Positions 28,126 through 36,772 of a stretch of 64,000 nt of DNA are shown here, piece by piece. Numbering within the stretch: the first letter of the stretch is position 1; each line of letters opens with the position of its first letter. The stretch covers positions 2,201,097 through 2,265,096 of the forward strand of contig OY734803.1 of NCBI GenBank assembly GCA_963457535.1, in the 5' to 3' direction. Source of the DNA: JAHRAW01 sp028066695. GTDB lineage: Bacteria; Pseudomonadota; Gammaproteobacteria; Arenicellales; Poriferihabitantaceae. Under the pieces are notes generated by a model. That model made no database searches. It was not told the origin of the DNA and worked only from the letters and a program-made list of their open reading frames with translations. The position numbers and the translations under genes were made by a program.

Positions 28126-31111
28126 GCATCCGTTTCCCGTCCGGGTCAAACATGTGCGGCGAGGTGATTTCCACCGCAACATCGCCGCGCCGCAGCGGGT
28201 CGGCCGCGACCACGCGCCGCCCGCGCCAGGCGTCGGCGCCGCCGGCGATAAAGCCGAGTCCGATCCAGTGCCCGAGCGCCGGAGATGCGGTAACCGCAGT
28301 GATCCAGCCGTCTCCATGTCCGCCGCCATGCTTGCCGACATCGCGGCCGCGCCCGGCCTCGCACAGCAGCGCGCCGGCGTTAAAAGTCTTGCGCCGGTTT
28401 TTCGGAATGATGCCGACCAGTTGCGGGCGGTCTTCGCGCAATAGTTCCGGGCGCATGCGCAGCGCGCTTCCAATATAGGCCTTGCGCGTGGACGCCATAC
28501 GCCCGAGTCCGGCGTCGTCAATGCTGACGCGCCCGTCCAGTTCGGCGCCGGTTACATGCCCCTTTTCAATGCGCAGCGCACCGAGCGCTTCCAGCCCGTA
28601 GAGGCAGCCGCCGAGCGGCGCGGCCGCCTCCCACAGCATGTCTATCATCGCGCATGCGTAATCGGAGGGCGCATAAATTTCAAACGCCAACTCGCCGGAG
28701 AAACTGATGCGCGCGATGCGGCAGCGCAAACCGCCGCGCAATTCGGTTTCCACGACGCCCATGAACGGCAGTGCGTCGTTGGAAAATGTTTCGGCGCGCG
28801 CCGCGCATGCAGCGAGGGCTTCGCGCGATTTCGGCCCGGCGAGTGCGCAGCCGGCCCATTGCTCGGACACCGAAGTTACATGCACTTTTAATTCGGGCCA
28901 GCGCGTCTGCAGCAATTCCTCCAGCCAGGCCATCACCGTCACCGCGTGGGCGGTGGTGGTGGTCATGAAATATTCGTTGTCGGACAGCCGCCAGGTGGTG
29001 CCGTCGTCCAGCACCAATCCGTCGTCGCGCAGCATGATTCCGTAGCGCGCCTTGCCGACCGGAAGTTTGGCGAACGGATTTGTGTAGACGCGGTTGAGAA
29101 ATTCGGCGGCATCGGGACCCTGCAGCGCGATCTTGCCGAGCGAAGTGACATCGCACAGTCCGACCGCCGCGCGCACCGTCGCCGCCTCGCGTTGGTATGC
29201 CTGTTCAAGGTTTTCGCCGCCGCGCGCGAAATACCACGGGCGGTGCCACAGGCCGGCCATGGTCATGGTCGCGCCGTGCTCAAGATTCCAGCGGTGCATC
29301 GGCGTGCGGCGCAGCGGGCGGAAGTGCTCGCCGACGCTGCGCCCGCGCAATGCGCCGAGCGCGACCGGCGTATACGGCGGGCGGAATGCGGTCGCGCCGA
29401 CTTCCGCGATTTTTTTGGAAAGCGCCTCGGCCATCAGCGCCAGGCCGATGACATTGCCGACCTTGCCGCCGTCGGTCGCCATGCCGAGCGTGGTGTAGCG
29501 TTTCAAGTGCTCGGACGAGACAAACCCTTCGCGGTGCGCGAGGTGGATGTCGTCGGCGGTCACATCGTGTTGCGGGTCAATGAACGCTTTGGTTTTTTTC
29601 GCGCGCGCGCGGATTTCATACAGCGGCAGAATCGCGCCGCTGCCGCCGCGCGCCGGTGCGGTGTTGTCGCCGGGCGCATTCGCCGCGGCGCGCCCGGCGG
29701 CCGCGCCGGAGCGCTCGCAGTCTTCGCTATTCCAAACTCCGGCCGCGGCGCCGGCAACGGTGATCGGCTCATCACATTGGCCGGCGAGGAAGCAGGCGAG
29801 GGCGTCGTCCCACACCGGCCTGGCGCGCTGCGAATGCAGGTGAATGACCGGTGACCAGCCGCCGGAGACCAGCAGCAAATCGCAGCGCATGCGCTCGCCG
29901 GGAATCCATTCGTTGCCGGGCGCGGCCGTCGCGGTCTGCACCGCGCGCACGCGCATACGCCCGATGGCGCGAAGCGGCGCATGCGCCGCGCACAGGCGAA
30001 CGCCGGCGTCCCGCATGCGCGCGAACAATTCGCCGCCGGCCGCATGCGCCTCTTCGCGCGCGTCCAGCAGCGTCACTTCGGCGCCGGCCTGCGCGAGTTC
30101 GGCCGCGGTTTGATGCGCCGAGTCGTTGTTGGTCGCGACCACGATACGCGCGCCGCAGCGGACGCCGTAGCGGTGAAGGTAGGCGCGCGCGGCCGAGGCC
30201 GACATCACGCCCGGGCGGTCGTTGTCGCCGAAGACGAACTGGCGCTCCAGCGCGCCGGTCGCGAGAATGATGCGCTTGGCGCGCGCCGTCCAAAAACGCT
30301 GGCGCGGCTGGTGCGCGCCGGGCCGCGCGAGGTGGTCGGTCGCGCGCTCCAGCAGGCCGACGACTCCGTGGTCGTATATGCCGAATGCGGTGGTGCGCGT
30401 CATCACGCGCACGCCGGCCGCTTCAACTTCGGCGGTCAGCGCGCGGAGTCTTTCATCGGCGGCCGGCGGCTGGTGCAGCAAGTCGCCGCCGAGCGCAAAG
30501 TCCTGCTCCACCAGCAGCACATCCATTCCGGCGCGCGCCGCGGCCGCCGCGGCCGCGAGTCCGGCCGGCCCGCCGCCGACCACCAGCGCGTCGCAATGCG
30601 CGTGCGCGTGTTCATAATTGTCCGGATCGGGCAGGCGCGAGGCCGCGCCCATTCCGGCCGCGCGGCGAATGAGTTTTTCAAACTGCATCCAAACGCGCGT
30701 GCCGCCGACGCGCCGCGGGCCCATGAAGGTCTTGTAATAAAACCCGGCCGGCAAAAAGCGCGCGCACATTCCGGAGAGCGCGCCGATGTCAAAACGCAGC
30801 CCGGGCCAGGCGTTTTGGCCTGACGCGCGCAACCCCGCATGCAGTTCCTGCGCGGTGGCTTTGACATTCGGGTCGCGCCGCGCGCCTTCGCCGACGGTGA
30901 CCAGCGCGCCGGATTCCTCCACGCCGGCCGACATCACGCCGCGCGGGCGGTGGTATTTGAAACTGCGCCCCAGCAAAAACACATCGTTGGCGAGCAGCGC
31001 CGAGGCCAGCGTGTCGCCGCGAAAGCCGCGCAACTCGCGGCCGTTCCAATGGAAGCGCAACTCCTCGCCGCGCGCGATGCGCCCGCCGTGCGCCAGCCGC
31101 GTCGCGCTCAT
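28118..31111 (-). CDS. mgdC: N-methylglutamate dehydrogenase / sarcosine oxidase alpha-type subunit
   Basis: 997 residues. An N-terminal 2Fe-2S-ferredoxin-like/FAD region (FRGDTLASALLAND, SFKYHRPRG) precedes a NAD-binding Rossmann motif near residue 135 (VVGGGPAGLAAAAAAA). A second dinucleotide fold follows. From about residue 600 there is a GcvT-like domain that transfers the one-carbon unit to tetrahydrofolate. It is the largest subunit of the SoxBDAG/MgdABCD type. The gmaS/mgsABC context favours N-methylglutamate oxidation to glutamate plus methylene-THF. Sarcosine oxidase is the alternative and would connect to the dimethylglycine dehydrogenase operon at 0.5-4.7 kb. Confidence 0.9.
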   Translation of the reverse strand: MSATRLAHGGRIARGEELRFHWNGRELRGFRGDTLASALLANDVFLLGRSFKYHRPRGVMSAGVEESGALVTVGEGARRDPNVKATAQELHAGLRASGQNAWPGLRFDIGALSGMCARFLPAGFYYKTFMGPRRVGGTRVWMQFEKLIRRAAGMGAASRLPDPDNYEHAHAHCDALVVGGGPAGLAAAAAAARAGMDVLLVEQDFALGGDLLHQPPAADERLRALTAEVEAAGVRVMTRTTAFGIYDHGVVGLLERATDHLARPGAHQPRQRFWTARAKRIILATGALERQFVFGDNDRPGVMSASAARAYLHRYGVRCGARIVVATNNDSAHQTAAELAQAGAEVTLLDAREEAHAAGGELFARMRDAGVRLCAAHAPLRAIGRMRVRAVQTATAAPGNEWIPGERMRCDLLLVSGGWSPVIHLHSQRARPVWDDALACFLAGQCDEPITVAGAAAGVWNSEDCERSGAAAGRAAANAPGDNTAPARGGSGAILPLYEIRARAKKTKAFIDPQHDVTADDIHLAHREGFVSSEHLKRYTTLGMATDGGKVGNVIGLALMAEALSKKIAEVGATAFRPPYTPVALGALRGRSVGEHFRPLRRTPMHRWNLEHGATMTMAGLWHRPWYFARGGENLEQAYQREAATVRAAVGLCDVTSLGKIALQGPDAAEFLNRVYTNPFAKLPVGKARYGIMLRDDGLVLDDGTTWRLSDNEYFMTTTTAHAVTVMAWLEELLQTRWPELKVHVTSVSEQWAGCALAGPKSREALAACAARAETFSNDALPFMGVVETELRGGLRCRIARISFSGELAFEIYAPSDYACAMIDMLWEAAAPLGGCLYGLEALGALRIEKGHVTGAELDGRVSIDDAGLGRMASTRKAYIGSALRMRPELLREDRPQLVGIIPKNRRKTFNAGALLCEAGRGRDVGKHGGGHGDGWITAVTASPALGHWIGLGFIAGGADAWRGRRVVAADPLRRGDVAVEITSPHMFDPDGKRMHG

Positions 31112-31401
31112 CGCGCGCCGTCCTGCTCGCCACGCAATGCCGCGCCGATTCCGTCGTGCGCGGCGCGCACCGAGCGGATTTCATGCGTCGCGGTGTCGCG
31201 CTCCACCAGCAGCCACATGCGGCAGCCGTGCAGGTGCTGCCAGGTTTCGGTTTGCATGCCGCGCGGGTTGGCGCGCAGGAAGACCGCGTCGTGCCAGTCG
31301 GCGGCCGGCGCGTCAAGCGGCGGGTAGCGCACCGAGGCGTCGCCGCCGTAGGCGAATTCGGCGTGGTCGCGCGGGCCGCAGAACGGGCAGTGAATTCGCA
31401 T
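31108..31401 (-). CDS. mgdB: N-methylglutamate dehydrogenase / sarcosine oxidase delta-type subunit
   Basis: 97 residues. The zinc-ligand pattern is CPFCGPRD near the N terminus with HLHGCRMW later, and the WQHLHGCR signature is typical of SoxD. The gene overlaps both neighbours by 1-4 bp, so expression should be translationally coupled. Confidence 0.9.
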   Translation of the reverse strand: MRIHCPFCGPRDHAEFAYGGDASVRYPPLDAPAADWHDAVFLRANPRGMQTETWQHLHGCRMWLLVERDTATHEIRSVRAAHDGIGAALRGEQDGAR

Positions 31402-32666
31402 CAGCCGTGCAGTTTGGGGTCGGGGCCGGCGCCGCGCTCGTCTATGTTGACGCCGCGCGCAAAGCGGCCGAGGTCAAAATTTTCCACGGCCGGATGCGCG
31501 CGCGCGTTGGCGATCAGGTCGGCGAAATACCAGCCGGAGGCCGGGCTGGCTTTGAAGCCGCCGTAATTCCAGCCGGCGTTCAAATACAAATTTTCCAGCG
31601 GCGTTTTGCAGATGAACGGCGAGCCGTCCATGGACATGTCCATCAGCCCGCCCCAGTGCCGCAACAGGCGGACGCGCGCCAGGCAGGGCAGGATGGAAGT
31701 CGCGCATTCGGCGGCGTCGGCGACCGCCGGAAGGTTGCCGCGCTGCGAATAGGATTTGTACCAGTCCAAGTCGCCGCCGAAAACCATGCCGCCTTTGTCC
31801 GATTGTGAGATGTAAAAGTGCGCGCCGCCGACGCCGAACACCACGACATGATCCAGCAGCGGCTTCAGCGGCTCGGTGACAAAGGCCTGCAGCAAATGCG
31901 TCTCCACCGGGAGTTTGCCGAGTTCGGCCGCGGCCCACAGTTGCGAAGTGCTGCCGGCCACCGCGAGACCGAAACGCCGCGCTTGAATGCGGCCGCGGGT
32001 GGTGTCGACGGCGGTCACGCGGTTTGCGTCGCGCGCAAAGCCGGTAACCTCGCAGTTTTGGATGATGTCGACGCCGAGTTGGTCGGCGGCGCGCGCGTAG
32101 CCCCAGGCGGCTGCGTCGTGGCGCGCGTTGCCGGCGCGCCGCTGCACCGCCGCGCCGATGATCGGGAAGCGCGCGCTGTCGTAATTTAAATGCGGGATTT
32201 TCCGTTTTAATTTTTTGAGGCTCCACAGTTCGGCGTCGGAGCCGGTCAGCAGCATGGTGTTGTAGCGCCGCGCGGCCGCGTCGCGCGCCGCCGGAGTGTG
32301 CAGCAGCGTGATGTGCGCGCGCTGGCTGAACATCACGTTGTAGTTGAGTTCGTGGCTCAGGTTTTCCCACAGCCGCAGCGAGTGTTCGTAGAAGCCGCGG
32401 TTGCCCGGCATCATGTAGTTGGAGCGGACGATGGTGGTGTTGCGCCCGGCGTTGCCGCCGCCGAGCCATCCCTTTTCCAGCACCGCGATGTTGCGCGCGG
32501 CGTGGTTTTTGGCGAGGTAGTAGGCCGTTGCCAGGCCGTGCAGGCCGGCGCCGATGATGACGGTGTCGTATTCGCGCTTCGGCTCGGGGTCGCGCCAGGC
32601 GCGCCGCCAGTTGCGCTGGCCCTGCAAGCCGTTTTTGAAGACGCTCCAGGCGGAGTAGCGGGTCAT
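31401..32666 (-). CDS. mgdA: N-methylglutamate dehydrogenase / sarcosine oxidase beta-type subunit
   Basis: 421 residues. The FAD-binding Rossmann motif is IIGAGLHGLATAYYLA (about 35-50), followed by LEKGWLGGGNAGRNTT and IVRSN. The C-terminal FAD-contact segment is DGSPFICKTP. This is the catalytic DAO-type flavoprotein subunit. It is the first of four overlapping genes in the order B-D-A-G (mgdABCD). Confidence 0.9.
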   Translation of the reverse strand: MTRYSAWSVFKNGLQGQRNWRRAWRDPEPKREYDTVIIGAGLHGLATAYYLAKNHAARNIAVLEKGWLGGGNAGRNTTIVRSNYMMPGNRGFYEHSLRLWENLSHELNYNVMFSQRAHITLLHTPAARDAAARRYNTMLLTGSDAELWSLKKLKRKIPHLNYDSARFPIIGAAVQRRAGNARHDAAAWGYARAADQLGVDIIQNCEVTGFARDANRVTAVDTTRGRIQARRFGLAVAGSTSQLWAAAELGKLPVETHLLQAFVTEPLKPLLDHVVVFGVGGAHFYISQSDKGGMVFGGDLDWYKSYSQRGNLPAVADAAECATSILPCLARVRLLRHWGGLMDMSMDGSPFICKTPLENLYLNAGWNYGGFKASPASGWYFADLIANARAHPAVENFDLGRFARGVNIDERGAGPDPKLHG

Positions 32667-32745
32667 GGTTGGGAGAATACAAAAACCCGGAGCGCCCCGG
32701 GGTTGCGCCCGTCGAACTCCGGGGCGGGGCTGCTTCCGCCCCGAC

Positions 32746-33204
32746 TCAAAACTTCCGGTACGCCCCCATCAAATCCACCATCGGGTGCGTTTTTGACATT
32801 TGGAATTTCACCAGCAATTCGCGCGCGATCATGTCGCGGGATTGCTGGTCTTTCGGGAGTTTCAGGTTCGCCGGGACGCGCACCCAGCCGTTGATGTTGC
32901 GGTCAAAGACGGCCGGTTTGCCGGCTTCAAAGCCCATGTGCACATCTTCCAGCCAGTTGAGGTCGTCCCAGCCCATGACATCCATGTAGCGTTTCAAAAA
33001 CGGCGTGCATTTGGACATGTCGGGCGTCAGGTTGACGTCGTAGCGGTAGCCGATGTGCTGCCCGATCTCGTGCGCGCGGCCGCCGGCTTTTTTGGCCGCG
33101 GACTTTTTCGCAGCGGACTTTTTCACCGCGGAATGTTTTGCGCGGGACTTTTTCGCCGCGGCTTTTTTGCGGGCGGTTTTCTTCTTTGCTTTTTTCGCGT
33201 TCAT
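32746..33204 (-). CDS. Conserved hypothetical protein with Lys/Ala histone-H1-like N terminus
   Basis: 152 residues from ATG 33204 with a good ribosome-binding site (GGAGGAAAC). Residues 2-42 are almost only Lys, Ala, Arg and Ser in KKxAAKK-type repeats, as in histone-H1-like or nucleic-acid-binding tails. Residues 45-152 form a separate, ordinary domain (HEIGQHIGYRYDVN, PVAKIxx absent, Trp-rich GWDDLNWLEDVHMGFE). I do not recognise this domain. It begins 11 bp after mgsC and is followed by mgdA, so it is inside the N-methylglutamate operon. The 79 bp after it contain GC-rich inverted repeats that might limit read-through. Confidence 0.7.
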   Translation of the reverse strand: MNAKKAKKKTARKKAAAKKSRAKHSAVKKSAAKKSAAKKAGGRAHEIGQHIGYRYDVNLTPDMSKCTPFLKRYMDVMGWDDLNWLEDVHMGFEAGKPAVFDRNINGWVRVPANLKLPKDQQSRDMIARELLVKFQMSKTHPMVDLMGAYRKF

Positions 33205-33215
33205 GTTTCCTCCGG

Positions 33216-34565
33216 TCAGAAGCGTTTCATGTGCGGCTGGCCGACCGTGTATTGCGTGCCAGCGAGCGGAACCTGCGCCATGGCCGATGCTTCCATGGTC
33301 AGCGCGGACAAATCCTCCGGCTCCAGCGAATGCACATCGGTTTTGCCGCAGGCGCGCGCCAGCATCTGGCACTCAATGGTCAGCGTGTGCAGGAAGTTAT
33401 AGACGCGCTCGGCCGCCTTGTCCGGGTCAAGGCGCTTGCGGAGTTCCGGGTCCTGGGTGGCGACGCCGACCGGGCAGCGGCCGGTGTGGCAGTGGTAGCA
33501 GTGCCCGGCTTCCACCCCCATCTCGCGCGGGTAATCCGCTTCGGGAATGTCCTTGTTGCAGTTGAGCGCCATCATCACCGAATGCCCGATGGCGACCGCG
33601 TCCGCGCCGAGCGCGAGCGCTTTGGCGACATCGCCGCCGTTGCGAATGCCGCCGGCATAGACCAGCGAAATTTCGCCGCTCTTGCCGACATCGTCCAGCG
33701 CGCGGCGCGCCTGGCGAATCGCGGCGATGCCGGGCACGCCGGTTTCCTCGGTGGCGAGGTGCGGGCCGGCGCCGGTGCCGCCTTCCATGCCGTCCATGTA
33801 GATGGAGTCGGCGCCGGTCTTTGCGGCCATGCGCACATCGTCATAGACGCGCGCCGCGCCGAGTTTCAGTTGAATCGGAATTTCGCCGTTGGTTGCCTCG
33901 CGGATTTCGTCAATTTTCAGCGCGAGATCGTCGGGCCCCAGCCAGTCCGGGTGGCGCGCCGGCGAGCGCTGGTCAATGCCGGCCGGCAGCGAGCGCATCT
34001 CGGCGACTTGGTCGGTGACTTTTTGCCCCATCAAATGCCCGCCGAGGCCGACCTTGCAGCCCTGCCCGATGAAGAACTCCACCGCGTCGGCGAGGCGCAA
34101 GTGGTTCGGGTTGAAGCCGTAGCGCGACTGGATGCACTGATACAGCCACTTGTCCGAATAGCGGCGCTCGTCCGGAATCATTCCGCCTTCGCCGCTGCAG
34201 GTGGCGGTGCCGGCCATGGTCGCGCCGCGCGCGAGCGCGGTTTTCGCCTCGTAGGAGAGCGCGCCGAAACTCATGCCGGTCACATAGACCGGAATGTCCA
34301 GCACCAGCGGGCGCTTCGCTTTCGGCCCGATGACCGTTTTGGTCAGGCATTTTTCGCGGTAGCCTTCAATCACGAAGCGCGTCAGCGTGCCCGGCATGAA
34401 AGTCAGGTCGTCCCAACTCGGGATTTTTTTGAACAGCGAAAACCCGCGCATGCGGTAGCGCCCGAGTTCGGCCTTGATGTGAATGTCGTCAATGACATGC
34501 GGCGGAAACATGAAACTGTCGCCGAGTCGGTTCGGATCGCGTTTGGCGGGGCGGTTGATGGTCAT
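33216..34565 (-). CDS. mgsC: N-methylglutamate synthase subunit C (glutamate synthase FMN domain, GlxD-like)
   Basis: 449 residues. This is the FMN-binding barrel of glutamate synthase large subunits as a stand-alone protein: GMSFGALSYEAKTALARGA, GEGGMI, DGMEGGTGAGPHL and GGIRNGGDVAKALALGADAVAIG. The 3Fe-4S cluster cysteines lie in CYHCHTGRCPVGVATQ. In the N-methylglutamate pathway MgsABC converts gamma-glutamylmethylamide or methylamine plus glutamate into N-methylglutamate. It is separated from mgsB by about 2 kb of inserted DNA. Confidence 0.9.
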   Translation of the reverse strand: MTINRPAKRDPNRLGDSFMFPPHVIDDIHIKAELGRYRMRGFSLFKKIPSWDDLTFMPGTLTRFVIEGYREKCLTKTVIGPKAKRPLVLDIPVYVTGMSFGALSYEAKTALARGATMAGTATCSGEGGMIPDERRYSDKWLYQCIQSRYGFNPNHLRLADAVEFFIGQGCKVGLGGHLMGQKVTDQVAEMRSLPAGIDQRSPARHPDWLGPDDLALKIDEIREATNGEIPIQLKLGAARVYDDVRMAAKTGADSIYMDGMEGGTGAGPHLATEETGVPGIAAIRQARRALDDVGKSGEISLVYAGGIRNGGDVAKALALGADAVAIGHSVMMALNCNKDIPEADYPREMGVEAGHCYHCHTGRCPVGVATQDPELRKRLDPDKAAERVYNFLHTLTIECQMLARACGKTDVHSLEPEDLSALTMEASAMAQVPLAGTQYTVGQPHMKRF

Positions 34566-34655
34566 GATGTTGCTCCGGAGAGGTTGCGGGCGTGGGTGGG
34601 AGTGTAGCAGTTTGCGGGTTGCGAGGATTTTCGGGAGAGTGGCCGAGGAGATGCG

Positions 34656-35960
34656 CTACGGACGGTAGGATTTGATGGCTTTGATGATCGCGTCCAATTC
34701 GCCACGCACCCACTCGTAGTCGCTGTCAAATTTTTGGTGAATGTGTGGTTCCAGCGTTTTGTATTCAGGCGTTCGCAGTTTGAATTCCAGTTTGTAGCCA
34801 CGCTTCGGGTCGGCGGTTTGGAATTGGTTCAGGCGTGCTTGGGCGTTGTTCGCAACACCGACCTTGTACATGCCTTTGTAGGTGGGGTTGCTAATGACAT
34901 AGACATATTTTTGCGGACGAGTGTCTTCCTTGCCGCGTTTCGGCGGAGTGGTGGAAAAACTGGCATCGCCGCGGAATATGTCCGCTGGCACTTCTTTTTT
35001 CAAGCGTTTTTCGATTTGATTCCAGGCCTCTTTGGCAACATCTATGCCGACCCAGTTGCGTTCCAGGCGCTCGGCCGCGATGCAGCTGGTCGCGCAACCG
35101 CAGAACGGATCCAGCACTAAGTCCCCCGGGTTGGATGACGCCGCAATGATGCGCTCGATCAATTTCAAGGGTTTTTGCGTGGGGTAGCCGGTCGCTTCTT
35201 TGCCGCGCCCGACCGTGGGAATTTCCCACACCTGCGCAATCGGCACGCCTTTGAAATCGACATATTTCGGCTTGTAGCCCATGTCGAGATATTTTTTGAT
35301 CTTGTCGCGGTTACGGTCGGTTTCTTCGTAAATCACGATTTCATTGCAAAAGCTCTGCGGCACATAGCCGCGCTTGCTGTGCGTGGTTTGACGGTCTTCA
35401 AACTGCGTATTGAAGACATTTTTGCGCGTCTTGGCGTAGAACAAAATCATGTCATTGTTCTTGTTAAAGAACTTTTTTCGGGATGACAGAAACTTGTCGT
35501 ATTCCCAGACGATTTCATTGCGGAACTGCTTTTCGCCGAAAATGCAGTCCAGCAGAAGTTTCAGGTAGTGCGACATCGTGTGGTCGCAGTGCAGGTAAAG
35601 AGAGCCGGTCTCTTTCAAAATGCGGTGGCATTCCACGAGGCGAACCGCCATGTACACGAGATAGCAGTAGTTGTATGAATTGCCAATTGACTTGATGCCG
35701 CTCAGGAACGAGTGCAGTTCATAATTTTCCTGCCGGAACTCTTCCAGCCACTCATCCTTGATGTCTTCTTTGGCGAACAAGTCCAAAAAACTCGCGCCTT
35801 CCGCCTGTGAGCCAATCGGGGCAGTGAATTGCTTTTTCTTGTTGAACGGCGGGTCGGCGTAAATCAAATCCACGCACGCGGAATTAATCCCGCGCAAAAA
35901 GGGCAGGTTGTCGCCGAGGTAAACCGTGCGGCTTTTGATGTTTGGTTTGATGTCAGGCAT
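34656..35960 (-). CDS. DNA adenine/cytosine-N4 methyltransferase fused to GIY-YIG-like (T5orf172-type) domain
   Basis: 434 residues from ATG 35960. Motif IV is ADPPF (36-39) near the N terminus and motif I is DPFCGCATS (284-292), the beta-class circular order of site-specific N6A/N4C methyltransferases. TGYPTQKPLKLIERII is the usual motif X region. From about residue 351 a second domain begins with KYVYVISNPTYKGMYKVG and an Arg ten residues later, a GIY-YIG/T5orf172-like pattern. The DNA is visibly less GC-rich than its surroundings, with A/T-ending codons. Inserted between mgsB and mgsC, it is almost certainly acquired. Whether the C-terminal domain still cuts DNA is unknown. Confidence 0.87.
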   Translation of the reverse strand: MPDIKPNIKSRTVYLGDNLPFLRGINSACVDLIYADPPFNKKKQFTAPIGSQAEGASFLDLFAKEDIKDEWLEEFRQENYELHSFLSGIKSIGNSYNYCYLVYMAVRLVECHRILKETGSLYLHCDHTMSHYLKLLLDCIFGEKQFRNEIVWEYDKFLSSRKKFFNKNNDMILFYAKTRKNVFNTQFEDRQTTHSKRGYVPQSFCNEIVIYEETDRNRDKIKKYLDMGYKPKYVDFKGVPIAQVWEIPTVGRGKEATGYPTQKPLKLIERIIAASSNPGDLVLDPFCGCATSCIAAERLERNWVGIDVAKEAWNQIEKRLKKEVPADIFRGDASFSTTPPKRGKEDTRPQKYVYVISNPTYKGMYKVGVANNAQARLNQFQTADPKRGYKLEFKLRTPEYKTLEPHIHQKFDSDYEWVRGELDAIIKAIKSYRP

Positions 35961-35969
35961 CGGGAAAAA

Positions 35970-36148
35970 TCACAAAACCAGTTTCTTCTCCGCCGGCTCC
36001 AAGTTGCCATAGTTCCACAACTGCTTGCCGGAGACGAATTTTTTCATGTTGGCCGCGCCGCAGGCCGGGTTCAGGTTGTAGGGCGAGAGTTTGGCGGTCA
36101 GCCATTGCAGGTCGGCGTCGGTCATTTCGGCTTCCACGCAATCACGCC
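35970..36148 (-). pseudogene. Duplicated fragment of mgsB 3' end
   Basis: This segment repeats the last ~58 codons and stop of mgsB (from DCVEAEMTDADL to EKKLVL) 623 bp downstream of the real end. The copies differ at about eight bases plus one deletion at the boundary. Five of the changes alter amino acids (for example L to P and D to G). It has no start and is not an independent gene. The open frame through it is an accidental extension. Confidence 0.85.
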
Positions 36149-36357
36149 ACCGCGATTTTCGCCACCGGCATGTTCTTCGCGACCAACTCGGTGATATTGA
36201 ATTTTTTCGACGCATGCTGGATGTCAAGGCCGGACGGCGCGCCGTCGGCGTCGAAATCAACGACGAAGTCATCGGCGATTTCCTCGCTTTCCACGCTCTC
36301 CTTGCCGGACAAGTGGATGTACATGGAATCGGTTGCGCGGTCGTAGTGAATTTTCAT
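36142..36357 (-). CDS. DUF2283 protein (putative antitoxin of DUF4258 pair)
   Basis: 71 residues with the characteristic DUF2283 N terminus MKIHYDRATDSMYIHLSG and the following FDADGAPSGLDIQHASK. DUF2283 genes frequently sit beside DUF4258 or other small toxin-like genes. The gene overlaps the DUF4258 gene by 4 bp and its stop lies at the edge of the duplicated mgsB fragment. Antitoxin role is inferred from pairing. Confidence 0.8.
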   Translation of the reverse strand: MKIHYDRATDSMYIHLSGKESVESEEIADDFVVDFDADGAPSGLDIQHASKKFNITELVAKNMPVAKIAVA

Positions 36358-36596
36358 GGTTTGAACCTGCCGTCGAAAAAAACGTTGTGTATGGTGGCGC
36401 GGTCGGGCAGGGTGACGACGCGCAATACCCGACCGCCATGTTCGTCTATCTTACCCCAAAACCGCACACGATTGTCAACCTGCACTTCGGTGCGCAGCGG
36501 ATTTTCAATCACGCGAATGCACCATTCCCACCGCAGATACGGCCGCCGCCGGGCCACGCTTTCAGTGAAGTAATCGGTGAAAGCATACCCTCTCAC
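36354..36596 (-). CDS. DUF4258 protein (putative toxin)
   Basis: 80 residues from GTG 36596, which overlaps the mgsB stop. VRFWGKIDEHGGRVLRVVTLPD and the terminal TIHNVFFDGRFKP match the DUF4258 family (short RelE/BECR-like proteins). Paired with DUF2283 downstream. It is embedded between the two copies of the mgsB 3' end. A toxin function is suggested by family and pairing only. Confidence 0.75.
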   Translation of the reverse strand: MRGYAFTDYFTESVARRRPYLRWEWCIRVIENPLRTEVQVDNRVRFWGKIDEHGGRVLRVVTLPDRATIHNVFFDGRFKP

Positions 36597-36772
36597 AAAA
36601 CCAGTTTCTTCTCCGCCGGCTCCAAGTTGTCATAGTTCCACAACTGTTTGCCGGAGACGAATTTTTTCATGTTGGCCGCGCCGCAGGACGGGTTCAGGTC
36701 GTAGAGCGAGAGTTTGGCGGTCAGCCATTTCAGGTCGGCGTCGGTCATTTCGGCTTCCACACAGTCCACGCC
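36593..36772. repeat. Direct repeat: mgsB 3' end, intact copy
   Basis: This 180-bp segment is repeated at 35970-36148 in direct orientation at about 95 percent identity by eye. The pair brackets a roughly 445-bp insert carrying the DUF4258 and DUF2283 genes. Confidence 0.9.

Noticed and set aside
35970..36272. 100-codon frame joining part of DUF2283 antisense frame to the mgsB tail
   Set aside because: The N-terminal part is an out-of-frame shadow of the DUF2283 gene. Only the duplicated mgsB tail is meaningful.
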